The notes: generated by a model not told the origin, from the letters alone. 64,000 bases of DNA from Rhizophagus irregularis (GCF_026210795.1 NC_089436.1:3100001-3164000), one strand, 5' to 3'; shown: positions 12,048 to 23,965, numbered from the stretch's first letter. A program made the numbers and translations.

Positions 12048-12480
12048 CTAAGTTAATGTTGTAAGTATTATAATAATATAATCGAATGTCTTCTCGTAAA
12101 TCGGGTGGTAAAGGAAGTATCTGTTTCTTGGATTTGTTACGTTTTTAACTCTATGTATCCAATTTTTGGTCCGACGAAGGACCGCTGTAGGGTGATAACC
12201 ATCGCGCTTTGCAGCCATTTCTCGATCTACGCTATCCCAATCTTTGGTGCGTTTGGGCATGTGGTATACCTGTTTAAAAACAACATAGGGACGAGAGCCT
12301 GCCTTGACTTCGTTAAGCAAATATGGTTTCAGACTCATCGAGCTCCCATGGGCTTTATGATGTAAAACACTTTTCGTTAAACGATTCCAAAGTTGAATCT
12401 GTTGTGGCAAACGGATCGTGACGTGAGTATTCTTTGAAATAACGACGTTCGGTGTGTACGTGTGTCTTTTTGTTATAAGA
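12048..12480 (-). CDS. Coding-like ORF, unidentified
   Basis: A minus-strand frame stays open from about 12478 to the stop at 12048 and has no ATG at its head, so it is probably an internal or terminal exon. It encodes a basic protein segment (TPNVVISKNTHVTIRLPQQ; GSRPYVVFKQVYHMPKR; a repeated TK(D/N)W pattern). A separate short coding-like block lies just upstream at 12600-12502 (SSSGEEASKVYPIAFLIGTP, stop at 12504-12502). Base composition is visibly less AT-rich than the neighbours. I cannot name the family. Strand-rich motifs leave an arrestin-like fold as a weak possibility shared with the next two entries. Confidence 0.3.
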
Positions 12481-12651
12481 CGTTACAGGTGATAACGATA
12501 ATTAGTTCAAGGCACGTTGTACGCTGCCTGGTGTTCCAATAAGGAATGCAATAGGATATACTTTGCTAGCCTCTTCTCCTGAAGAACTTAATTCAGCCAG
12601 CTTGATTATTTTTATTATTATATTTACGTATTGTGACCGTATAATTAACGC

Positions 12652-12924
12652 TTAAGTGTTGTAAATGAACATCTTTGCTGTTGTTAATGGTGGATTGGCT
12701 CTGATGAAAGCGGGATCCGCTGAAGAATTATTAACTTTAGTTGAAGTCTTTTGTGGTTTGTCAAATCGTGGATCAGTTTCCAGCGGGCTCTCCTTGTGGC
12801 AAGTGTCTATAGCTTGATGATAATGTCGTTGACATCGCCAACGGTAACGAGACATAACAAAAGCTGGAGGATGAAAGCAGTTCATCCATTCCTCGCAGGC
12901 TAAGTGAAAGCCAAGATGAATCAC
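12652..12924 (-). CDS. Coding-like exon, unidentified (possibly arrestin-like)
   Basis: The frame is open from about 12948 to TAA at 12652, with no convincing ATG. A splice acceptor (GGTTTAG) lies near 12949. It encodes GDHVIHLGFHLACEEWMNC, then PPAFVMSRYRWRC and a polar tail. The pattern G(D/E)H...F.L...PPSF...YR.R loosely resembles the end of an arrestin N-domain. That is a recollection of a pattern, not a demonstrated match, and the spacing of Cys residues would allow other readings. Confidence 0.25.
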   Translation of the reverse strand: MIHLGFHLACEEWMNCFHPPAFVMSRYRWRCQRHYHQAIDTCHKESPLETDPRFDKPQKTSTKVNNSSADPAFIRANPPLTTAKMFIYNT

Positions 12925-13175
12925 GTGATCTCCGTAACTAAACCGGATAAAGTTTTAGTTTTTCTATTATTATTTTTGTCACTTGCAATTCTATGACGTA
13001 TGGCACAAAATTTTTCTATGAGAAGTTGGCGTAATCTCTTAAAGTATTTGTCCACGGCTCTCTTGGGAAATTGCCTGGTTAAGGAAAAGACAAACGTGAG
13101 GAAGATTCCTAATATAAAGTTAAAATTAGCCTTCTTAGATGTAGATCGGAATATATGACAGTGTTCTTGTGTAGA

Positions 13176-13460
13176 TCAGGTATTCTGAATTTTGTGATAC
13201 AGGTAAGTCGGCCTTTTTATCGAGTGCGAGCAAGTAGTGTCATTAGCGACAAAGGAATTAAGTTTTTTCACACGGAGAGAAAGTGTATGTAGTTTCGTAG
13301 GTTTGTAAAGACGAATAATAGCACGAGTGGCTAGTGGGGTTAAGGGACCTTCAGGCATAATAGATTTGTGAGGACTTCGTGAAATTGATAAGAGTAGAAG
13401 ATAGGGTGGTGCACAAGGGTGGTAATAGACCAGTTGAAAATTGTTCCTAACTTTTGACAC
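13176..13460 (-). CDS. Coding-like ORF, unidentified (possibly arrestin-like)
   Basis: This minus ORF starts at ATG 13460 and reads to 13176 (94 residues). The middle (ATRAIIRLYKPTKLHTLSL) resembles the first strands of arrestin-like domains, where a conserved pattern of the form hIRLxKPxKIxxIxL is common. The order along the minus strand (this ORF, then 12924, then 12480) is that expected for consecutive exons of one gene, but I could not join them with a consistent set of splice phases. Treat the three entries as one possible broken gene. Confidence 0.25.
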   Translation of the reverse strand: MSKVRNNFQLVYYHPCAPPYLLLLSISRSPHKSIMPEGPLTPLATRAIIRLYKPTKLHTLSLRVKKLNSFVANDTTCSHSIKRPTYLYHKIQNT

Positions 13461-14009
13461 TTAGCGCAACAGAAAATATTATGAACAAATTAAAAAAATA
13501 AAAAAAAAGAAGTGAAGTACTAAACAAATATGTTATAAGGATTAAGTAACAGTGAGAAAACTTTTCTCGAGTGTAATGGGAACAAACTGAACGTTTTAGT
13601 AATATTTACTGAAATAAACGTCGACGTTGTAAAAAATTTTGCTCCAAAATTTTTGTGGGAAAGAGTTCATCTAGCTCAATAGCGAATCAATTTTCTAACC
13701 AGTAAAAATGATTCGATAACCCGGATCACGTGATCATGGACTAATAAAATTTAAGTAACATGATTAGAGATAGGCGGGGTGCATGATACCACGCACCAAT
13801 CGCACCATCCCACCATGCACGTGCATGATTGCGCATAGTAGTTACAGTACATATTATTTATAATTTATAAGTTGTTTGCAATAGAGCATAAATTTATTAT
13901 TAAAAAAATGTGTTATTATTGCATATGTTTACTAATTTGCATATCCCGCATACTCACGTAGGTATTGTAGATTTGTAGTTTGCAAGTTCACACCCTTTTT
14001 AAACTCCTG

Positions 14010-14290
14010 AATCCTGATGTTGGAAAGATTTAATAAGAATATATACAAGGTATTCAATGGTAGCATTAAACTTTCAGAAACATGCTTAAATAAAATAAAT
14101 GACACACTTAATACAATTGAGATGTAGTTTATTTGAAAATTATTATAATAATCGAAATACTCATGAGAGTACCAAAAATCATCATCCAAAATCATCATAT
14201 GTAACCCGGCAAATTAGATCTGGCTACCATTTTTTGGAGATGACGCTAGGGTCAGTGGTTAGTAATGAGAAACTAAAAGCTTAACTCATT
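14010..14290 (+). pseudogene. Relic of the same unidentified gene family as 25.6-26.8 kb
   Basis: This stretch matches, in opposite orientation, 26225-26475. Shared pieces include LSETCLNKI (about 14070-14096), NHHPKSS near 14173-14195 and VTRQIRSGY near 14199-14226. Stops and frame changes interrupt it. The match is between translated segments as well as DNA, and the 26-kb copy extends much further as coding-like sequence, so this is a gene fragment and not merely a non-coding repeat. Confidence 0.5.
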
Positions 14291-14871
14291 TAACCTAATG
14301 AAGATTTCTATAATATGTACACCAAATATTTTCGATATAATATAATCAGAGAATGGATTAAGAAATTTCAAAAATCTGATTGTAAAATATTATATTTAAT
14401 ACTAATATCGTAAATACAGTATTAGATATAGTATTAATATCAATATCCTTAACAACAGACTTAATATAGCGAACGATATGTAGAAAATATGTTAACTGTT
14501 TGACTTTTTTTTCGATAACACCTAAACATTTTTTCATATCTACACTGAAATTTGATAAGAGGACTGGATTAAGGATTTCCCATCCAGAATGAACGCTCAA
14601 TAAATATTTTGGCAGGGATTGATGAATACATACATTTTAATAATTAAAAGAAGTTTGCGAAAGTGGACAGCTATTGCTATTTAAATGAAATATTAATACT
14701 TTAATCAAACAAAATTATTATAAAAATACAAATAAAGACCTATTTGATAAAAATAGTTTTTTCAATTTTTTAACTAGAAAATTAGAAACAAGATTTTTAT
14801 TAATTTTAAAAATTGATTCTATAAATAAATATTGTAGTTAAGTATGAATTAATTTATTTTGAGAAGATATT

Positions 14872-17800
14872 TTAACCTTGAATTTCTAGTTGTTGTAAAA
14901 GTATATCTAACTTCTCTTGAACATCTAAATATCCATTTTCTATAACTTTCTTATACCAATAAATAGCATTTTCCGCACTTTTATCAGTTCCTTCGCCTTG
15001 TTCATATAAAAATGCAAGATTTCTTTGTGCATTGATGTTTCCTCCTTCTGCAGCTATTTTATAAGACTCAAATGCCTTTACTTTATCAACATCAATATCA
15101 ATTCCTTTTTCATAAAAATATCCAAGTTTATATTGAGCATCAATAAATCCTTGATCGGCTGATTTTTTATAAAATTCAAATGCTCTAATCAGATTTTGGA
15201 AAATACCCTTTCCTAATTCATAAAATTCACCCAATTTATATAATGCAAGTTTATTATTATTTTCTGCAGCTTTATGATACCAATAATAAACTTTATCTAA
15301 ATCATTTACTAATTCTTCATCATTTTCAATGAGATTAACTTGAATATTTTTTCCAACTGCCTCATTATATAATTCAAACCCTTTTTCTTTATCAACTTCA
15401 ATTCCAATACCATTTACATAGCAATATCCAAGGTGAAATTTCAATTCCTTATCTCCATCTTCAGCTGATTTCTTATAATATTCAAATGCTTTAAACAGAT
15501 CTTTATTCACACCATTTCCTAATTCATAACATTCACCTAAATTATATAATGCTGTTTTACATCCTCCTTCTGCCGCTTTATTATGCCAATAAAAAGCTTT
15601 TTCTAAATCTTTCTCAATTCCTTTGCCACTTCCATATAAATAACCAAGACTAGTTTGTGCAGGAATACACCCTTGTTTAGCTGCTATTATGTATAACTCA
15701 AATGCCTTTGCTTCATCAGCCTCAATTCCAATTCCTTCAAAATAACAATATCCAAGACTAAATAGGCCATTTAGATATTCTTTATCGGCTGATTTTTTAT
15801 AATATTCAAAAGCTTTCCTTTCATCTTTTTTGACACCTTTTCCAAATTGATAACAATTAGCTAAATTATATAGTGCTGCTTCATTTCCATTTTCTGCTGC
15901 TCTACTGTACCAATAAACAGCATTTTCTAAATTTATTTCAGTACCTTCACCATTCTCATATAATATTCCTAAACTATTTTGTGTGAGAACATGTTCTTTT
16001 TCAGCAGCAATTTTATATAGTTCAAAAGCTTTTGTTTTATCAATCTCTGTACCAATTCCTTTATCATAGCAATATCCAAGTTGATATTGAGCATTCAAAT
16101 ATTCTTTGTCAGCTGCTTTTTTATAATATTCAAAAGCTTTATTTTCATCTTTTTCAACACCTTTTCCATACTTATAACATCTGCCTAAATTATATTGTGC
16201 AACTTCATTTCCGTTTTCTGCTGATTTATTATACCAGTAAATAGCTCTTTCTAAATTCACTTCTGTACCTTGACCATGTTCATATAAATAACCAAGATAA
16301 GTTTGTGCTGAAGCGCATTCTTTTTCTGCTGCTATATTAAATAATTCAAATGCTTTTGTCTTATCAACTTCAGTACCAATTCCATTATAATAACAATATC
16401 CTAATTCATACTGAGCTTTTAAACATTCTTGATCAGCTGCTTTTTTATAATATTCAAATGCCTTACCCTCATCCTTTTCAACTCCTAATCCAAATTGATA
16501 ATAATATGCTATATTATATTGTGCTATACAATATCCATTTTCTGCAGCTTTATTGTACCAATAAAAAGCTTTTTCTACATTGATTTCAGTTCCTATACCA
16601 CATCCATATAGAACTCCAAGATTATTTTGCGCAGCATCACATCCTTTATCAGCTGCTATACTATATAATTCAAATGCTTTTGTTTTATTAACTTCAGTAC
16701 CAATTCCATTATCATAACAATATCCTAATTCAAATTGAGCATCTAAATATTCTTTATAAGCTGCTTTCTCATAACATTCAAATGCTTTGACTTCATTTAT
16801 TTCAACTCCTATTCCAAATTGATAATGACTTCCTAAGTCATATTGTGCTACTTCATATCCATTTTCTGCTGCTTTGTTAAACCAATAAACTGCCTTTTCG
16901 AAATCCATTCCTATACCTTCACCATTTCTGTACAAAATTCCAAGATTATATTGTGCGATAATATGTTCTTTTGTAGCTGCTACTTCATATAAATTGAATG
17001 CTTTAGTTTTATTAATTTCAGTACCAATTCCTTTATCATAGCAACATCCTAATTCAAATTGAGCTTCTAAGTATTCTTGATTAGCTGATTTTTTGTAATA
17101 TTCAAAAGCTTTTTTCTCTCCATTTTCTGTATTTTTAAAACAATTACCCAAATTATATTGTGCTACTTTATTTCCATTTTCTGCTGCTTTACTGTACCAG
17201 TGAATAGCTTGTTCTAAATCCTTCTCTATTCCAATTTCATTTTGGTAATAATTACCTAATATATATTGTGCTGGTGAATAACCTTCTTTAGCTGATTTAA
17301 GATACCATTCAAAGGCTGTTTTGTTATCTTTATTGACTCCCATTCCATTTTGATAACAAACACCTAAGTTATACTGCGCATGTAAATCACCTTTATTAGC
17401 AGCTTTTAAATACCATTCAAATGCTTTCTCTTCATCTTTTGTTATTCCAATCCCATTTTGATAACAATAACCTATGTTATTCTGTGCGTCGGAATTACCT
17501 CCTTCCGCTGATTTTAAATAAAATTCAAATGCTTTAAACTCATCTTTCTTTTTTCCTACTCCATGCTGATAACAATAACCTAAATTGTTCAACTCTATTA
17601 ACTCTTTCTTTTCCATTTGATTTTCATTAATACCTTTATCTTTTGATTCAAAATATTTTTCCATAGTACTTATCTCATCTTTGCATATATTTATTTCTAA
17701 TCCATCAAAATTTTCGACCTGATTATATGACATGATATATATATTTTCATAATAATCAGATTCTTTTGCGATCAAATCTCTCTTATTTAAAATAATATCT

Positions 17801-18201
17801 TTATAATAATAAAATGATAATAAATATTTTGAAATAATAATATTTAATAATTGATACATAGAAGAAATCAATTTCTTATTTTCATTATTATTATTATTAA
17901 TTGATAATAAATATAATTTTAATGATTTATTTTTATCAATGATTATCGTATCACCTATATCATGTTCATAAAAAAATCCTATTAAACTTGAAAACCAATT
18001 ATTATTCTCTTTATGATCTTCCATTAATTTTAAAATTATTTCAGGATTTTTTTCATTAATATTAAAATAATCTTGTACCCATTCTTTTAAAATATTTTCA
18101 AATTTTTCATAATTATCTATTTTAATTATACGATGATAAAAATCTTTTAAAAATTCTTTTAAAAAAGTTTCATCATCTTTTAAATTATTGTTTGATGACA
18201 T
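14872..18201 (-). CDS. Sel1-like repeat protein, 1109 aa
   Basis: Single open frame, ATG at 18201 (MSSNNNLKDDETF), stop at 14872. The same start context is conserved in the paralogue at 58506. Residues 1 to about 200 form a non-repetitive, probably helical N-terminal domain (LKEFLKDFYHRI; EWVQDYF; NWFSSLIGFFYEH). From about 203 to the end there are roughly 25 Sel1 repeats of 36 residues with the consensus AQYNLGxCYxxGxGxxKDxxKAFExYxKAAexG. Sel1/TPR-like arrays form superhelical solenoids that bind proteins. There is no kinase domain, signal peptide or membrane segment. Large expansions of such genes are characteristic of Rhizophagus, where they are often linked to kinase signalling; the partner is unknown. 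No intron is seen. Antisense open frames at 16.0-16.6 kb are shadows of the repeat. Confidence 0.9.
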   Translation of the reverse strand: MSSNNNLKDDETFLKEFLKDFYHRIIKIDNYEKFENILKEWVQDYFNINEKNPEIILKLMEDHKENNNWFSSLIGFFYEHDIGDTIIIDKNKSLKLYLLSINNNNNENKKLISSMYQLLNIIISKYLLSFYYYKDIILNKRDLIAKESDYYENIYIMSYNQVENFDGLEINICKDEISTMEKYFESKDKGINENQMEKKELIELNNLGYCYQHGVGKKKDEFKAFEFYLKSAEGGNSDAQNNIGYCYQNGIGITKDEEKAFEWYLKAANKGDLHAQYNLGVCYQNGMGVNKDNKTAFEWYLKSAKEGYSPAQYILGNYYQNEIGIEKDLEQAIHWYSKAAENGNKVAQYNLGNCFKNTENGEKKAFEYYKKSANQEYLEAQFELGCCYDKGIGTEINKTKAFNLYEVAATKEHIIAQYNLGILYRNGEGIGMDFEKAVYWFNKAAENGYEVAQYDLGSHYQFGIGVEINEVKAFECYEKAAYKEYLDAQFELGYCYDNGIGTEVNKTKAFELYSIAADKGCDAAQNNLGVLYGCGIGTEINVEKAFYWYNKAAENGYCIAQYNIAYYYQFGLGVEKDEGKAFEYYKKAADQECLKAQYELGYCYYNGIGTEVDKTKAFELFNIAAEKECASAQTYLGYLYEHGQGTEVNLERAIYWYNKSAENGNEVAQYNLGRCYKYGKGVEKDENKAFEYYKKAADKEYLNAQYQLGYCYDKGIGTEIDKTKAFELYKIAAEKEHVLTQNSLGILYENGEGTEINLENAVYWYSRAAENGNEAALYNLANCYQFGKGVKKDERKAFEYYKKSADKEYLNGLFSLGYCYFEGIGIEADEAKAFELYIIAAKQGCIPAQTSLGYLYGSGKGIEKDLEKAFYWHNKAAEGGCKTALYNLGECYELGNGVNKDLFKAFEYYKKSAEDGDKELKFHLGYCYVNGIGIEVDKEKGFELYNEAVGKNIQVNLIENDEELVNDLDKVYYWYHKAAENNNKLALYKLGEFYELGKGIFQNLIRAFEFYKKSADQGFIDAQYKLGYFYEKGIDIDVDKVKAFESYKIAAEGGNINAQRNLAFLYEQGEGTDKSAENAIYWYKKVIENGYLDVQEKLDILLQQLEIQG

Positions 18202-21200
18202 TGTGTTTTTTTTCTCTTCTTTTTTTTTGAGAAACTTTATGAATTGTATTTGTTAAAAAAAAAAAAAAAAGGAAAGAAAAAAGAAAAGTTATTAAAAACC
18301 AGATCCGTGCGTGAAATTTTATTATTGCAGCATGGGTACAATTATCAGAATTATAATGAAAACGCGGTGCGACATTATTGGTTACACTAAATATTGTAAA
18401 CCCGACGCCTTTTAAGTAAAATTATAAAAGATATAAAACACCAATCTCTTGCTGTCTCATGATTACACAAATGCTGCAAACAATATTATTATTGTACGAA
18501 AACGTGATAATAAGTCATGTGATGCTTTGTTACTGCGGAAATTTTATATACGTTATGGAAAATTATAGTCATTCATATTTACATATTTTTTGATAAAAAA
18601 TTTTAATATAAATACAAAAAAAGAACAATTAAATTATACAAAAAGCAGAATATATATAGATCTTGCTACTCATCATTATTATATTAATGATAAAGCAACT
18701 TCAGTACTACCACAAAAGGATACTCCACCGTGTAAAAATTTACGCATAGCCCCGTGCCCCTCCACTCTATCGCAGGGTATTCACAGGCTCACAAAGTAAG
18801 CATACTATGCTCCCGCCCATGCATAGCATCATGCTGGTCCAACAAAAGTATCAAACATAAGGAAAGGAATGGATGCCAATAATATGAGGAACAAAAGAGG
18901 AAAAGGGGAGGGTAAGGGATTGTGTGTGTGTGAATATATTAACCCAATAAAAGAAAAAAATTATAAAAATGCTATTATAGAATTTTTTTAAAAAAGGGAA
19001 AGGTGTAAAAAATTGCAAAATTATGCGAAAAAATATATATTTGGTTACTTTGCTGGAAATGATAAGAGTGAGGGGAAAGAGAAAGAACAGAAAGAATAAG
19101 GAAGTGAGGAAGAACGAGGGAAAAAAAAGGAAAGAAGGAAGGGAAGTGTGAGAGAGATAGTAAATAAATGAAATTTAATACTGCAAATTTCTTCAAAACT
19201 TTTGGAGACGACCTCGTAGAAAATTAACAAATAATAATGTAGATCATTCCTTTTTTGATAATGCCAGGCGGCATTGTGTATTTCTGGCCCTGAAGAAATG
19301 TGTAGAGCTAATAGTAAGTATGCTCGGGTCGTAATCTATTATAACTTCCTTCTTTGATGATAAGCTCCAAGAAAAGAAAAAGGAAAATAAAAAAATTAAC
19401 ATCATTTTTTAATTAATGTTTTTTTTCACACGCATAATTCGAAACTTTTAAATTTCTAATGTGATTCATATAACAGATTATCGTATCCTTATGACGAGCC
19501 TAGGTTATTGAAGTATGCGGATTTCATCAAACTTATTTTTTTATCAATTTCTAAACATTTGAATATTAAAATCTATAATGAATTTGTTCCCTATATAACA
19601 AACTTCTCGATATCAGATATACTAGATTTTAAAAAATTTTACTATTGGTAACGGAACGGTTACGATACGTTTTGCGCTTTCGCCTGAGTCCATTTCGCTG
19701 GAGAACTGCCGAAGCCATTTCATCGAAGGATGTTTCGAAAGGACATTTCGTCGAATAGAAATTTCGCTGAATGGACATTTGCTGAATCCTTTTCTCCAAA
19801 TCATTTATTTCACCGAAATCTACTTCACCGAATAGGATTATCATTAAAAATTCAATCTAATACCGATTTTTTTATTAATAAATATTAAAGTATTAATAAT
19901 GTTTAATAACAAAATTTACGTAAATATCATATGGTTATTTGGAAAAATATGATTTAAAATTTTCGGTGAAATAGCTTCGGTTCAGTGAAATATCCATTCG
20001 GTGAAATATCTATTCGATGAAATGTCCCGTCGGTGAAATAGACTTCAGCGAAAGTCAGAATACCGTAACGGACACGGTATATATAATTGTATATTATTAA
20101 GTTTCATGTATAAATTATAATATTGTAAAAAAAGCTATTTTTATAGTGTTTTAATCACCATGCTTTTGTTTTTCTAATAATAATCGCTCGTTATGATTTT
20201 TAATTTTTACAAATTAATCTTATAGTTGTCTCTGAAATTAACATTTCTCTTAAATAATTGATTGATTTTCAGTTTACTTCTCAAATAATAAGTCACTACA
20301 ATAATAAATTCACCTTTTTGGATTACTGTATATAGCTAAGCAAATAAAATACATTATAAAACGAATAATTTACCTTTTCTTAAATATGATTGGCCCAAAA
20401 GTGTGGCGCATCGCTCATAATTAATTGTTCAGAAGCATTCCGTATCACCTTAATTTTAAATATAATAAAAGAACCAAAATATTAATTAAACATTTTAATA
20501 TTTTAATAATACATTTCAAATTTAAATAAAGCTCTATATGTATTTTGTTGAAGTTTTAATAAACGGACACAAAGAATTTTATAAACACAATTATCCATCT
20601 ATAAGTACTCAAGTTGATTTAATAAAGTTTTGATTCTGAATGAATCCCACACCTACTAAACAATTCTACATGTTTGACAAAGCCAGTATAGTTTAAATAA
20701 GATACTGAAATTATTTTGAAAAGAATAAAGTACTGTATATACACGCACCGTAAATTTTATTAAAAATGTAATAACCTCATAAATTTTACGATATCATCAT
20801 AAAAATCAATATCTAAATGTTCCATAACTTTATTATTTAACAAAAGTCAAATTATTTTGTAAAATAAGTAAAATAAACGGAATTTCTGTATAAAAGAAAA
20901 CAAACAACACGCCTATTGTATAAAGGAAAAAAATTTTAGTGTGAAAATTTTTTCTTACTAGCTTTGTGAGCAATACTTTACATTTAGAATATTATTTAGA
21001 CTCCTAAAAGTATATTTAGAGAAGCGGGAAGAAAAAGTAAAAGAAAAGGTGTACCTCTATAATTCTTCATTTCCCTATTAATACCGTAGGTGTACTATCT
21101 GTTTTCTGAGATTCAAGTATACTAAAAATTGACATACTAGTATTTGTACTTTGTAAGATAATCAGCTTTTATACCTTTAGTAGTATTTATATTTACACGC

Positions 21201-22482
21201 CCAGCTTGTAAGGTTAAATTGAGAATTATAATTAAATTAAACCACAATTAATTAGGTACTGCGGGTACTGCGGTTATAAACTGCGGTCGTTCAAACCGTT
21301 GAGTCTTTTTGATAAAGAATTAAGGTAAAGATTGACCACAAAACGGACATGGTAATCCATTACACAATATTCTAATAATATAAAGAATAGTGAACAATCA
21401 GTAATGCTTATAAATAAATCAACATTAATAAATAAATTTATTATGTCTTATTTAAATAATTACCTATTTTTATATTCATCAATTCTGTTACAGATATCTG
21501 CATTTATGACTTCCTTTCTTAAAAAATTATTACTCTTTAAAAATTCATGGCGTACTACTACAGATTTTAGGTTAGTAAATTCTTTTGATAATTTTAATAA
21601 CAATTATCTAAATTTAACAATGAAATGCATTGAAAAAATAAGCCAAGTTTAATAAGCCACAATACGCCTCGTAACAAAATACACAAAGAATGTATACGTT
21701 TGAATGTGGTTTGTTTTATTACTAAATAATGGTATAAAATAATGAATATGATAGTCATCTACAGTTTTGACGTTATTATGTCGTACGAATTCACCGATTC
21801 TCCGATTATTATAATTTGTAACATTTTTACTAACATATTAATTCTGGTTAGACTGGAAAATTTGAATCGTTCTTACAAATTTCTAAGAATTTTTTTTATT
21901 CCGACCACTGGTTTATTGTTCTTTCACTCATTTAGAATATGATTTCCGATTTTTGGGGATTTTATAAGATTGAATTTTTTTTCAATTAAACTTAGTTTCT
22001 AATTTTGGAATATGCAACCTGCATCATGGTTGCACTGCATTATTCATTAAACTTCCACAAAACTAAATTTTGATGATTGTTTCCAAAAATGTGCAACAAG
22101 AGTCTGCTTATCCATGGAATCATATTCCGACTTTGCGCAGTCTCACGTGGAACGCAAAAAACCAATAATTAACGTAAAAAAAAGTTATAAATTAACCTCG
22201 ATGTATTAACACTCGCTTTTCATTTTAAATACTACCAATTCATCTGCATTTCCATTTTCATTCTAAAATAATTCATATTTATTTTCATTCTCAATTAAAA
22301 TAATTCATATTTATTTCATTTTCAATTAAAATAATTTATATTTATTTCATTTTTTTTCAACACAATTCACATTTGTTTTCATTTTCCAAATAAAATAATT
22401 CATCTGTATTTTCATTTTTCATTTCAAAATAATTCATATTTTTTTTTCATTTTCATTTTTTTTTTAAATCACCCTCGTAATA
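18202..22482. other. Intergenic, no intact gene
   Basis: 4.3 kb of mainly AT-rich DNA with a palindromic repeat element at 19.6-20.1 kb. One isolated exon-like block is seen on the minus strand at about 20388-20452 (VIRNASEQLIMSDAPHFWANHI, 22 residues with a stop), bounded by AG and GT. Short plus-strand ORFs at 21.4-21.9 kb have no recognisable family. The 200 bp before the DUF2235 start consist of ATTTTCATTTT and TAATTCATATTT repeats. Confidence 0.5.
19645..20085. repeat. Inverted-repeat element with TTCGGTGAAAT arrays
   Basis: The left arm (about 19650-19850) and right arm (about 19965-20085) each contain 6-9 degenerate copies of a TTCGNYGAAAT word, often joined by TCCATTCGG. In the left arm the word is oriented mostly as ATTTCRNCGAA and in the right arm as TTCGGTGAAAT, so the arms are inverted with respect to each other around a core of about 110 bp. 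The ends also match inverted: GGTTACGATACG near 19657 against CGTAACGG near 20066. It is much GC-richer than its surroundings. It is likely a small non-autonomous DNA transposon; the class is not assigned. Confidence 0.65.
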
Positions 22483-23965
22483 ATGGGCAAAAATATCGTC
22501 GTATTATGTGATGGTACTTGGAATAGTCCGAATTCTAAAAGCAACATTTATTTATTATATAAAGAATTACTTGAAAGAGACTATCAACAACATGTTTTAT
22601 ATATAGATGGAATTGGAGTTGGAGAAATGGCTTTTGGTTTTATTATAGATGGAGCTATAGCTTTAAGTCTTGATGCTAAAATTAAAAAAGGTTATGAATA
22701 CATAATTACTCATTAGGCCACACAAATTCGAATTTTCGGTTCACTTCACCCGGCCGGGTCACTTTTTCAAATTTCAATAAAAAAAAGTTTATATATAAAA
22801 AATTTATCACGTGATCAGGACGTTTTTTTATTGGCGGGTAAGTTTATCACGCGGCTGAGAACTTCTAGAGCGAAAATAAATTCCTCATTTTTAAAAGTCA
22901 ACCAATCAGATGTCACGATTTTATATATAAACTTTTTTTACTAATAAACAATAAACCCCGGGTCCCCGGGTCGATTTTAAATTTCAATGTTACGTGAACC
23001 GAAAAATTGAATTTGTGTGGCCTTATAATCCCGGTGATGATATATGGCTTTTTGGTTTTAGTCGTGGTGCTTACACTGTTAGATGTATTGCGGGAATGAT
23101 TCGAAATTGTGGAATATTAAAAATTAACCAAGACATTACATCAGATCAAATAGACAAACGTGTTAATCTAGCTTATGAAATTTATTGTGATAGAGACGTG
23201 ATTTATCACCCGGAAGGAAGTGGATCTGATAACTTTAAAAAGGCATTTAGTTATCCTGATTCTGAAAAACCGATTATTAAATTTCTTGGATTATGGGATA
23301 CAGTTGGTGCTTATGGCATACCCGCCTATATAATTGGGGAAGGGTTTAAATATTTGGAGTTTTATGATCAAACTATACCTAATATAGTTAATTTTGCATG
23401 TCAAGCTTTAGCAACACATGAAAGAATATCATTCTTTGAACCTTGTCGTATATTTCCAAATAGTTCTGGAACAGTAACTATCAAAGAGACTTGGTTTCCT
23501 GGTATACATATAGAAATAGGAGGAGGAACTGTTTTAAAATTTGGTGGTAACGAAAGAATATCTAAAGCAACTATTTTATGGATGATAGAAAATATTGAAC
23601 AAATTGGAGGTTTATTAATGCGTGATAATATTGAAACATATCTTACGCGTTTCTCACCAGATTTTGGACCTTCTTGGAATGTTAAAAATTTGATATTTGA
23701 TCACAGCAGTTCCCTCATGCCAACGTTCATGCTTAGAGATAGAGTTATTCCATTAGAATTAGATTCTAGTCAAAAGTTTTTAAGAAAAGATCTAATTTAT
23801 AGAGATAGTAACTGGTTAATACCATTTGGTTCTAGGTCTCATCTAAGTATTCATTATGCTTCAAATACATATGAAAAATTACGTAAAGTTATGGAAACGA
23901 AAGGAATTAGACTATATAAAAATGTTAGATATGATAAGGATGTAAACAGAAAGGCTCATTTATAA
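22483..23965 (+). pseudogene. DUF2235 hydrolase gene interrupted by a MITE
   Basis: The 5' part (22483-22715) begins MGKNIVVLCDGTWNSP, the hallmark start of DUF2235 (predicted alpha/beta hydrolase), and includes GIGVG. The 3' part (23026-23965) carries the nucleophile motif GFSRGAYTVR, LGLWDTVGAYG and the domain end (FPGIHIEIGGG in place of the usual FPGxHxDVGGG). A 307-bp insert with a TTA duplicate separates them and introduces an immediate TAG (22714-22716). Deleting the insert and one TTA restores the frame exactly at THYNPGDDIW, giving a protein of 390 residues. No other lesion is seen, so the insertion is probably recent. Enzymatic substrate is unknown for the family. Inactivation is inferred, since in-frame splicing of the insert has not been excluded. 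Confidence 0.9.
22716..23022. mobile_element. Harbinger-type MITE, TTA target duplication
   Basis: Terminal inverted repeats of about 29 bp start GGCCACACAAATTC and continue to TTCGGTTCAC; the right end is the reverse complement with a few mismatches. TTA flanks both sides (22713-22715, 23023-23025). The interior has CCGGCCGGGTCA near the left end, TCACGTGATC (22807), and CCCCGGGTCCCCGGG near the right end. It has no ORF. A 3-bp TTA/TAA duplication is the signature of PIF/Harbinger elements. A relative with similar ends and internal motifs is at 39389-39614. Confidence 0.9.

Noticed and set aside
18975..19230. Two overlapping Ser/Phe/Leu-rich ORFs
   Set aside because: They are antisense to a GA-rich low-complexity stretch.
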